Assembly (NCBI GenBank): GCA_944326495.1
Contig: CALVEE010000032.1
Location: 1-18,637 of the forward strand
Source of the DNA: Candidatus Gastranaerophilales bacterium
Lineage (GTDB): Bacteria; Cyanobacteriota; Vampirovibrionia; Gastranaerophilales; Gastranaerophilaceae
DNA length: 18,637 nucleotides
Reading direction: 5' to 3'
Position numbers and translations under genes: made by a program. Below are positions 6,263 through 12,642 of this stretch, piece by piece; within the stretch, counting starts at the first letter, position 1, and each line of letters begins with the position of its first letter. Under the pieces are notes generated by a model. That model had not been told where the DNA came from and ran no database searches. It saw only the letters and a program-made list of their open reading frames with translations.

Positions 6263-7870
6263 ATGAATTTTAAAATATCAACAACCAATTTTAATAATAT
6301 TCCGAAACTATCATTTAGAGCTAATGATAATATGTTATCAAATCCGGACGCGGAAAATACTCTGGAAAAAACACCGAAAACAGATGTATTTGAAATGTCT
6401 GTCGGATATGTGAATGATACTCACGGTCAGACGAATAATATGATGAGAATTTTATCCGGCATTAAAGGAGACTTAAAATTATCAGCCGGCGATAATGATA
6501 TCGGCGACGAAAAGAACGATAAAATCCATCTCGCAACTACCAAGTTTTTAAACATTGCAGATATAAAGGCATCTGCTCTTGGCAACCACGAAATTGATAT
6601 GTCACAGAAAGATTGTATTGAAGCCATTAAGCGAATGAATGGCGAGATGCTTGCTGTAAATTTTGAGCAGATACCGCTTTCAGAGCAGAATGAAGATGAT
6701 ATAAAAAAATTTGGAAGAGCTGATCTAAAAAGCTGGTTAAAGAAATCTGCTATTGTTGATGTTAAAGGCGAAAAAATCGGGCTTATCGGGGCTTCTCCAA
6801 TGGATATGATGGGCAGATTAACTCATCCTAATTATTATACAGACTGTTCAGTAGATGATTTAGATGACACAATTGAACTTATACAAGAAGAAATTGATGA
6901 ATTAAAAGAACAGGGAGTAAATAAGATTATACTACTCTCTCATATGGGGCATAAAAGAGATATTAAAGTAGCTCAAGCTGTCGATGGAATTGATGTAATA
7001 GTGGGCGGTCATACGCATGAGCTTCTTAAGGACATTAAAGAAGGCGAAAATCTTATCTATTCTAAATCTGGAGAACCTGTTATTATTACGGAAGCCGGAC
7101 GCGACGGAAACTATTTCGGAAAACTTAACCTGACATTTGATAAAGACGGAGTTATTACAAAAGCGCAGAACAACCTTGGTAATACCGGATTATTTTATAA
7201 AAATATGATTAATCAGTATGTGTTTGATAATATTTTAGGAGTTCCGGAAAGGGTCGGGTATGTAAAACAGGCTCCGCCGCCGCCTGAAAATCTGGCAGAA
7301 GAAAATCCGCATGCTAATTTTGTATGCGATATTATGCGTGAAAAAACTAATTCAGATATTGCTCTCTGGCATCATAGCGGTGTGAGAAACTTTTTCCACG
7401 AAGGAGAAATTGATTCTCGCGATGTAAAAGATATGGCGCCGTTTCTGGATTATGTTGTAGTAGCTGATGTGCCGGAAGATATTATTGTAGAAGCTTTCAA
7501 AAAAGCAATCAAAGTTACGTATGATTCTCCGAACAAGAAACCCGGTTTGTTAGCCGTCTCAGGTCTGAATTATACAGTAAATCCTGATGAAGGAACTTTA
7601 ACAGAGATGAATTTTATTGATAAAGACGGCAGGGAACATGAAATTGATATTGAACATCCGAGAAAAGATAAAACATACAGAGTTGTAACGGATGAGTTTT
7701 TAATGTCTGCGGGAGCTGATTATAATGTGCTTGCGCCGGAAGAATTGTATGTTGAAAAATATCCTTTTGACAAAGATGTTTTAATAAGCGATTATATAAA
7801 AGAAAAAAATGAGCCTGTTATTATTAATCACACAGGACGTATCAGATATGAGTCCGATGATGACGATTAG
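6263..7870 (+). CDS. 5'-nucleotidase-like metallophosphatase, first of tandem pair
   Basis: A two-domain UshA/5'-nucleotidase relative (535 residues). The N-terminal metallophosphatase domain shows all family metal motifs: NDTHG (51-55), GDND (76-79), GNHE (107-110), LSHMG (225-229), GGHTHE (248-253). The C-terminal 5_nucleotid_C domain has ENPHANFVCDIM, WHHSGVRNFF, MAPF, VSGLNYTVNP and SAGADYN. Family members hydrolyse nucleotides, UDP-sugars or related phosphoesters, usually in the periplasm; the substrate here is unknown. The ATG at 6263 is chosen over a GTG at 6230 because AGAAGG lies 7 bases before it and it lines up with the start of the paralogue. Oddly, there is no hydrophobic signal peptide. 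The first 45 residues are polar with a PKLSFRA motif, so the protein is either cytoplasmic or exported otherwise. The tail is acidic (YESDDDD). Confidence 0.9.
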   Translation: MNFKISTTNFNNIPKLSFRANDNMLSNPDAENTLEKTPKTDVFEMSVGYVNDTHGQTNNMMRILSGIKGDLKLSAGDNDIGDEKNDKIHLATTKFLNIADIKASALGNHEIDMSQKDCIEAIKRMNGEMLAVNFEQIPLSEQNEDDIKKFGRADLKSWLKKSAIVDVKGEKIGLIGASPMDMMGRLTHPNYYTDCSVDDLDDTIELIQEEIDELKEQGVNKIILLSHMGHKRDIKVAQAVDGIDVIVGGHTHELLKDIKEGENLIYSKSGEPVIITEAGRDGNYFGKLNLTFDKDGVITKAQNNLGNTGLFYKNMINQYVFDNILGVPERVGYVKQAPPPPENLAEENPHANFVCDIMREKTNSDIALWHHSGVRNFFHEGEIDSRDVKDMAPFLDYVVVADVPEDIIVEAFKKAIKVTYDSPNKKPGLLAVSGLNYTVNPDEGTLTEMNFIDKDGREHEIDIEHPRKDKTYRVVTDEFLMSAGADYNVLAPEELYVEKYPFDKDVLISDYIKEKNEPVIINHTGRIRYESDDDD

Positions 7871-7873
7871 ATA

Positions 7874-7905
7874 GCAAAAAAAATCTTTAGGCGTTTTAGT
7901 ATTTA
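7874..7905 (+). promoter_or_regulatory. Leader block shared by both nucleotidase-like genes, copy 2
   Basis: Similar to 6213-6249 (see there). It lies just after the stop of the first paralogue; the 49-base gap between the genes holds this block and the ribosome binding site CAGGAAA, with no terminator. Confidence 0.4.
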
Positions 7906-7919
7906 AAAAGCAGGAAACC

Positions 7920-9488
7920 ATGAAAATATCACTATCCAACATTAACCCTCAAATTTTCACTTTTAGGGAGTCAAAGGCACCTAAACAGAATAATCTGGAA
8001 AAATCTCCTGAGAAAGATACATTTGAAATGTCTATAGGTTATGTAAATGATCTTCACGGGCAGACAAACAATATGACAAGAATTTTATCCGGCTTTAAAG
8101 GTGATTTAAGGGTTTCAGCAGGTGACAATAATATAGGGGATGAAAAAAATAAGGCAGTCAATCTTGCTGTTGTAAAATTTATGAATATGGCAGGGATAAA
8201 GGGTTCTGCTGTAGGTAATCATGAATTAGATACTAAGCAGAAGGATTTTGCGGATACTGCGAAGAAATTTAGCGGTAATTATTTTGCTCTGAATTTAAAA
8301 CAAACAAGGATAGAGGATGAAGACGGTGAAGAGGTTGAAAAGCAGGAGAGGACACAGTTAGATAAAGTTATTAAGAAGTCTGCAATTGTTGAAATTAAAG
8401 GTGAAAAAATCGGGCTTTTAGGAACTGCGCCTGTTGATTTATCTGAAAGAATAACCCATCCTTCATATCATTCTGACTGTAGTGTAGATGATTTAGAGGA
8501 TAGTATTGAAGATATCCAGGAGGAAGTTAATAAATTGCGTAAAGAGGGGGTAAATAAAATAATTCTCTTATCACATATGGGAAACGAGCGTGATAAAGCA
8601 GTTGCAGAGAATACAGACGGAATTGATGTAATAGTCGGCGGTCATACGCATGAATTAATTAAGGATATTAAAGAGGGTAAAAATCTTCTTTATTCCAAAT
8701 CCGGTGAACCTGTTATTATTACAGAAGCCGGTAAGAACGGGAATTATTTCGGGAAATTAAACCTTACATTTGACAGAGATGGGGTAATCACAAAGGCGCA
8801 GAATAATCTTGGGGAGACAAGGTTATTTGCTAAAAATATGATTAATCAATATATTATAAATGAAATACTGGGTGAACCGGAAATTGTAGGGTTTATAAAG
8901 TCTGTAACGCCGCCTCCGATGACTTTGATTGAAGAAAATGCTCATGCAAACTTTATGTGTGATGCAATGAAACATGAACTCGGTGTAGATATTGCAATCT
9001 GGAACAACAGTGGTACTAGAAGCTTCTTTCAGGAAGGAATAGTTGATTCCCGTGATATTAAAGATATTGCTCCGTTTGAGGACAGAATTTCAGTAGCTGA
9101 TGTTTCGGAAAAAAAGCTTGTTAATATGTTTAAGCATACAATTGAAGCCACATACAGAACACATGGCAACAAACCCGGACTTCTGGCGGTTTCCGGGCTC
9201 CATTATACAGTTAATCCCAAAGAAGGAAAACTGACAGCAATGAGTTTTGTTGATAATAACAATGTCGAACATCCTATAGATATTGATAACCCGAGAGAGG
9301 ATAAATTTTATAAAGTAGCACAGGATTCTTTCATGATGTTTGAAGGTGCTGATTTTGATATTTTAGCGCCGAAGGAAGAATGTATAAATTATCCGTTTAA
9401 CAAGGATTTTCTGGCATGTGAATATATAAAGCATCTCAATAGGCCGATAGAAATAAACCAAACCGGACGTATTAAGTTTGATGAATAA
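7920..9488 (+). CDS. 5'-nucleotidase-like metallophosphatase, second of tandem pair
   Basis: A 522-residue paralogue of the preceding gene with the same domains: NDLHG (43-47), GDNN (68-71), GNHE (99-102), LSHMG (217-221), GGHTHE (240-245), then ENAHANFMCDAM, WNNSGTRSFF, IAPFED and VSGLHYTVNP. By eye about 60 percent of residues are the same, with long identical runs such as SKSGEPVIITEAG. The two are a clear tandem duplication, with different loops around residues 125-150 that may change specificity. AGGAAA sits 5 bases before the ATG. Again there is no signal peptide; the N-terminus has a short QIFTFRES motif like PKLSFRAN of the first copy. Probably co-transcribed with the first copy. The stop region overlaps nnrD, which runs the other way, by 17 bases. 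Confidence 0.9.
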   Translation: MKISLSNINPQIFTFRESKAPKQNNLEKSPEKDTFEMSIGYVNDLHGQTNNMTRILSGFKGDLRVSAGDNNIGDEKNKAVNLAVVKFMNMAGIKGSAVGNHELDTKQKDFADTAKKFSGNYFALNLKQTRIEDEDGEEVEKQERTQLDKVIKKSAIVEIKGEKIGLLGTAPVDLSERITHPSYHSDCSVDDLEDSIEDIQEEVNKLRKEGVNKIILLSHMGNERDKAVAENTDGIDVIVGGHTHELIKDIKEGKNLLYSKSGEPVIITEAGKNGNYFGKLNLTFDRDGVITKAQNNLGETRLFAKNMINQYIINEILGEPEIVGFIKSVTPPPMTLIEENAHANFMCDAMKHELGVDIAIWNNSGTRSFFQEGIVDSRDIKDIAPFEDRISVADVSEKKLVNMFKHTIEATYRTHGNKPGLLAVSGLHYTVNPKEGKLTAMSFVDNNNVEHPIDIDNPREDKFYKVAQDSFMMFEGADFDILAPKEECINYPFNKDFLACEYIKHLNRPIEINQTGRIKFDE

Positions 9489-10290
9489 TTTCTAATATAG
9501 CTTTGTGCAGATAATCGGGCAGGTCAGAGGCTAGAACTGAATATTCGCTTAATTCTTCTGAAGCGATTTCTCCGGCTCTGGAATGCAGATAGACGCCTAG
9601 TTTTGCAGCTTCAAACAAGCTCATTCCTCCCTGCGCTAATAGTCCTGCAATAATTCCTGCAAGCACATCACCCGAGCCGGCTTTTGCAAGGGCTGAATTG
9701 CCGTGCTGATTGATAAATAATTCGTCGTGATGACAGATTATTGTTCTATGGGTTTTTAAAACCGCAGTACTGTTGTATTTTTCAGAAAGCTTTCTTGCGC
9801 TTCCTTCCAAATCCGATAAAACTTCCTCAAGATTTACCCCTAAAAGCCTTGCAGCTTCAAGCGGATGCGGAGTGATTATAGTATTTGGTGGAAGCTTAAT
9901 ATTTATCCTGCTTAGAATATTTAATCCATCAGCGTCTATTACTGTCGGAATTTGAGTGTTATTTATTTTATTAATAACTTTTTTGAATAAATCTTTAGAT
10001 TTTTTCTCCAATCCGAGTCCGCAGCCTATAAGAACTACAGAAAAATTGTTAATTTGTTTTACTCCCTCTTTTCTTGAAAGATAAACAGCTTCCGGCAAGA
10101 GTGCAGAAACAGAGCGTATAATATCTTTTTCGCTTGCTAAAGCTGCAAATCCGCCTCCGGTTTTTAAAACTGAAACCGTTGAGAGATAAGCTGCTCCTAT
10201 ATAATTTTTTGAGCCGGAAAAATTCAGAACTTTCCCAAAAGTTCCTTTGTTAGAATTTTGTTTACGCTCCGGCATTTTGTAATCTGTCAT
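9472..10290 (-). CDS. nnrD: ADP/ATP-dependent (S)-NAD(P)H-hydrate dehydratase
   Basis: A 272-residue YjeF C-terminal (ribokinase-like) enzyme that repairs hydrated NADH/NADPH by an ATP- or ADP-driven dehydration in the cytoplasm. Seen: GTFGKVLNFSGSKNYIGAAYL (16-36, start of the domain), VIDADGLN (117-124), TPHPLEAARLLG (140-151), and GSGDVLAG (205-212) with the catalytic aspartate, then GLLAQG and SVLASDLP. The length fits a stand-alone dehydratase; the NnrE epimerase half that is fused to it in many bacteria is absent and must be encoded elsewhere. AGGAAAA precedes the ATG on the minus strand. The 3' end overlaps the convergent nucleotidase-like gene by 17 bases. Confidence 0.92.
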   Translation of the reverse strand: MTDYKMPERKQNSNKGTFGKVLNFSGSKNYIGAAYLSTVSVLKTGGGFAALASEKDIIRSVSALLPEAVYLSRKEGVKQINNFSVVLIGCGLGLEKKSKDLFKKVINKINNTQIPTVIDADGLNILSRINIKLPPNTIITPHPLEAARLLGVNLEEVLSDLEGSARKLSEKYNSTAVLKTHRTIICHHDELFINQHGNSALAKAGSGDVLAGIIAGLLAQGGMSLFEAAKLGVYLHSRAGEIASEELSEYSVLASDLPDYLHKAILEIIHQT

Positions 10291-10347
10291 ATAGTTTTCC
10301 TATGAAGTAGAATATAACATAATTTAATTAAAAACACAAAGTTTTGT

Positions 10348-10499
10348 AAATAAAAACAAAAAGAACGTTTTCCTCTCTCTGCGGGAGAGGAGCAGCCGTG
10401 TTTGAGGCGTGAGCCGAAAACTACGGATGCGGAGAGGGGGCAGTCCATAGGGGCAAATAAAAAATTATGAATAAAGTGAATTTTATAGCGGTTTGTTTA
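10348..10499 (-). repeat. Dispersed 155-base repeat, copy 2 (inverted relative to copy 1)
   Basis: The reverse complement aligns with 2228-2382. The hairpin at 10372-10390 (CCTCTC / GAGAGG) matches the one in copy 1. It opens the roughly 900-base gene-free island that separates nnrD from the pilin gene. Confidence 0.85.
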
Positions 10500-10510
10500 T
10501 TTATAGGCTA

Positions 10511-10536
10511 GTAGGGTAGACTTAAGTCTACCCTAC
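10511..10536. repeat. 26-base perfect palindrome
   Basis: GTAGGGTAGACTT is followed at once by its exact reverse complement (13+13, no loop). It is a possible terminator-like or recombination site, or a remnant of a palindromic repeat family; no T-tract follows. Confidence 0.8.
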
Positions 10537-10590
10537 CGGCTAAACCGCCAGGCTTTGTTATTCAGTTATCAATTGTTTTTGCCCTTACGG

Positions 10591-10690
10591 GCTAGCACCC
10601 ACCCCAGCCCTCCCTCACAAGGGAGGGAGTTTCTGCACCTTGCGTTCGCCGTTCCCTCCCTTGTGAGGGAGGGTTAGGGTGGGTGCTAGC
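10591..10690. repeat. Long hairpin with 38-base arms
   Basis: The left arm 10591-10628 and right arm 10653-10690 are reverse complements with 2 mismatches in 38, separated by a 24-base loop. Each arm contains a smaller hairpin of its own (CCCTCCCT-cac-AAGGGAGGG type). GCTAGC forms both outer tips. It looks like two copies of a palindromic repeat unit inserted head to head. Confidence 0.9.
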
Positions 10691-10722
10691 TCCACGCCAT
10701 AACATTTTTGCCCCATATGCTC

Positions 10723-11051
10723 GTCTCAAAGTGCGCCAATGTAACTCAATACATATTGTGTTACATTAGGGGTAAATATTAGGGGGCGAAATACAGAGTA
10801 CAAAAGGGATAGAGACTTACGCCCTCATCAGGCCATCCGACCAGCTTCTGCAGTCTTAGTGGAAAGTATCAAGATGCGCTAAACTAGCGCGTTTTAACCC
10901 TTCTCCCCTTGTGGGAGAAGGTGGGCGGAGACCGGATGAGGGGTTATTTTTCTTAAGGACTTGAAACTCGCACTATATATGTGTTATCATAGAATATATT
11001 AAGTCTAATGTAACACAATATGTATTAAGTTACATTAGCGCACTTTGAGAC
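10723..11051. mobile_element. MITE-like element with 46-base terminal inverted repeats
   Basis: 10723-10768 and 11006-11051 are inverted repeats with 44 of 46 bases the same. The unit is itself nearly palindromic (TAATGTAAC ... GTTACATTA). The 237-base interior codes for nothing evident. It holds a GCGCTA/TAGCGC hairpin (10876-10890), the hairpin CCTTCTCCC-cttgt-GGGAGAAGG (10899-10921) and CCGGATGAGGGG. No target-site duplication is visible by eye. Size, lack of coding capacity and terminal repeats fit a miniature inverted-repeat transposable element; the parent transposase is not in the window. Confidence 0.65.
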
Positions 11052-11126
11052 AGGCCAGTAGGCCAAAAATTATCTGGTAGTCTTTAGACGGAATGCCTGT
11101 CGACCAGTCTCCTACGTGCGTAGCAC

Positions 11127-11152
11127 CACAATATGTATTATGTTACATTAGG
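11127..11152 (+). repeat. Third, partial copy of the terminal-repeat unit
   Basis: CACAATATGTATT followed by ATGTTACATTAGG repeats the inner part of the right terminal repeat at 11013-11039 in the same orientation, 76 bases outside the element. It ends inside the pilin promoter. Confidence 0.75.
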
Positions 11153-11171
11153 TAATTTATAAAACTATAAA
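11143..11171 (+). promoter_or_regulatory. Candidate promoter of the pilin-like gene
   Basis: TTACAT (11143-11148), a 17-base spacer and TATAAA (11166-11171). The -35 hexamer is the end of the repeat copy at 11127-11152, so the repeat appears to supply half the promoter. A ribosome binding site AAGGGGG follows at 11171-11177. Confidence 0.5.
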
Positions 11172-11185
11172 AGGGGGCTTATTTT

Positions 11186-11890
11186 ATGATTAAAAAAGGA
11201 TTTACGTTAGCGGAAGTGTTGATTACGCTTGGTATTATAGGAGTAGTCGCTGCATTAACTGCTCCTGCACTGATGCAAAATGTGGGAACGGCTAAAATCG
11301 GGCCTACGCTTGCTAAAGTAGTTTCAACTATAGAAAACGCTAATGAACAAATTTTGCATGATGAAGATGCTACTGATTTGAGTAAAATTGCAGAAACTAG
11401 TGAAGAATATTGTGAACTGTTATCTAAATATATTAGCGGAAGTTCTTATGAAACAGAAAATTTTGACAATTCAATATTTAACCCTGCAGTTTCGTTATAT
11501 GATGAGAATATTAATTATGGTCTTAATTTTCCAAGTAATAGCAGGGGATTTATGTTTTCGGACAATATTTATATAATAATGAGGTACGGTAGACAGTATT
11601 TTTACACTAAAAAAGGTTCATTTAAAGAACAATTTGCTAACATGTATGTAGATATTAATGGCCCGAAAACGAAACCTAATAAACTGGGCAAAGATATTTT
11701 TCAGTTTATTATTGATCGCAGCGGACAGGTTATCCCTGTCGGAAGTACAACACATGCTTGGTTAATGAATAATGATGAGTATAAATATACGAGTGGAAGG
11801 GATTCTGCTTGTAATGAAACTTATGTTGGTACAGGTGAAAGTTGTGCGGGGTCTATTTTTGAAAATAATTTCAAAGTTATTTATCAATAA
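11186..11890 (+). CDS. Type IV pilin-like / pseudopilin protein
   Basis: A 234-residue protein with a class III (prepilin) signal: MIKKG, then FTLAEVLITLGIIGVVAALT. A prepilin peptidase should cut after Gly5 and methylate Phe6; the Glu at mature position 5 (residue 10) is present, and the hydrophobic helix anchors the subunit and packs the filament core. The globular part has no clear match, but VDINGPKTKPNKLGKDIFQFIIDRSG (split here by context) is a stretch common to minor pilins of this type. C-terminal cysteines (SACNE, ESCAG) may form a disulfide loop. It has its own promoter after the repeat island, and no other pilus gene is near, so it is probably one of many scattered pilin-like genes. 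Confidence 0.85.
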   Translation: MIKKGFTLAEVLITLGIIGVVAALTAPALMQNVGTAKIGPTLAKVVSTIENANEQILHDEDATDLSKIAETSEEYCELLSKYISGSSYETENFDNSIFNPAVSLYDENINYGLNFPSNSRGFMFSDNIYIIMRYGRQYFYTKKGSFKEQFANMYVDINGPKTKPNKLGKDIFQFIIDRSGQVIPVGSTTHAWLMNNDEYKYTSGRDSACNETYVGTGESCAGSIFENNFKVIYQ

Positions 11891-11921
11891 AATATTTGTT
11901 CTCCTTTTGTTGTAATTCCAA

Positions 11922-11950
11922 TTGAATGACATGTGCATACATGTTATAAT
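11922..11950 (+). promoter_or_regulatory. Promoter of the rubrerythrin gene with embedded dyad
   Basis: TTGAAT (11922-11927), exactly 17 bases, TATAAT (11945-11950): a near-consensus sigma-70 promoter. The spacer holds ACATGT-gcat-ACATGT (11929-11944), a dyad well placed for a repressor, perhaps one that senses peroxide or oxygen. The start of the message should lie near 11957, giving a leader of about 42 bases. Confidence 0.75.
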
Positions 11951-11998
11951 AAGCTCGTAAAGAGAAGAAGAACTTATTTGAAAAGAAAGGAATTAACT

Positions 11999-12544
11999 AT
12001 GGCAAAATACGTATGTAAAGTATGCGGTTATACAGCAGAAGGCGAAGCTCCTGAAAAATGTCCGGTTTGCGGGGCAGGAAAAGAAGCTTTTATCTTAATG
12101 GCAGAAGGCGAAAAAAATTATGCTGATGAACATAGAATTGGTGTAGCTAAAGATGTTGATGCTGAAATTCTTGAAGGTTTGAGAGCAAACTTTATGGGCG
12201 AATGCACAGAAGTCGGTATGTATATTGCAATGGCAAGACAGGCAGACAGAGAAGGTTATCCTGAAATTGCAGAAGCTTTCAAAAGATATGCGTTTGAAGA
12301 AGCTGACCATGCTTCAAGATTTGCAGAATTGTTAGGCGAAGTTGTTACAAATTCTACGAAGAAAAATCTTGAATTAAGAGCAGAAGCAGAATTCGGCGCT
12401 TGCAGCGGAAAGATGGAAATCGCTAAAAAGGCAAAAGCTTTAGGTCTGGATGCTGTTCATGATACAGTTCACGAAATGGCAAAAGATGAAGCCCGCCACG
12501 GACGCGGTTTTGACGGTTTGCTTGCAAGATATTTCGGAAAATAG
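11999..12544 (+). CDS. Reverse-type rubrerythrin (rubredoxin-first), peroxide detoxification
   Basis: A 181-residue non-heme iron protein that reduces hydrogen peroxide with electrons from NAD(P)H-linked donors; typical of anaerobes. The N-terminal rubredoxin-like domain binds one iron through C6, C9 (VCKVCGY), C21 and C24 (KCPVCGA). The ferritin-like four-helix domain follows, with diiron ligands likely among E68/E71 ([10 protein letters not shown]), E100/E101/H104 (FEEADHASR), E159 and E164/H167 (EMAKDEARH). Classical rubrerythrin has the reverse order (diiron first). ATG at 11999 is chosen over 11933 because AAAGGA precedes it and the domain starts there; the upstream ATG would lie before the -10 box. 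It is a single-gene unit with its own promoter and terminator. Confidence 0.93.
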   Translation: MAKYVCKVCGYTAEGEAPEKCPVCGAGKEAFILMAEGEKNYADEHRIGVAKDVDAEILEGLRANFMGECTEVGMYIAMARQADREGYPEIAEAFKRYAFEEADHASRFAELLGEVVTNSTKKNLELRAEAEFGACSGKMEIAKKAKALGLDAVHDTVHEMAKDEARHGRGFDGLLARYFGK

Positions 12545-12561
12545 TTTTAAAATTAAAAGGG

Positions 12562-12597
12562 CGGTGCGGAATTTTATTCCGCACCGACCTTTTTTTT
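12562..12597 (+). terminator. Rho-independent terminator of the rubrerythrin gene
   Basis: Perfect 11-base stem CGGTGCGGAAT / ATTCCGCACCG with a TTT loop, followed by eight T (12590-12597). Confidence 0.95.
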
Positions 12598-12642
12598 GAG
12601 ATATAATTAATTCAGTAAATAATATATTTGAAGGGATTAATT

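Noticed and set aside
10723..11152. CRISPR-like array from three copies of the TAATGTAAC/GTTACATTA unit
   Set aside because: Copies are unequal in length, differ in orientation and are spaced by 237 and about 76 bases; no regular spacers and no cas genes.
10300..11180. Insertion sequence or integrase remnant in the repeat island
   Set aside because: No frame in this stretch shows transposase or integrase motifs.
11933..12001. Upstream ATG extending the rubrerythrin by 22 residues
   Set aside because: It lies before the -10 box of the near-consensus promoter and would add a basic stretch foreign to the family; the ATG at 11999 has the ribosome binding site.
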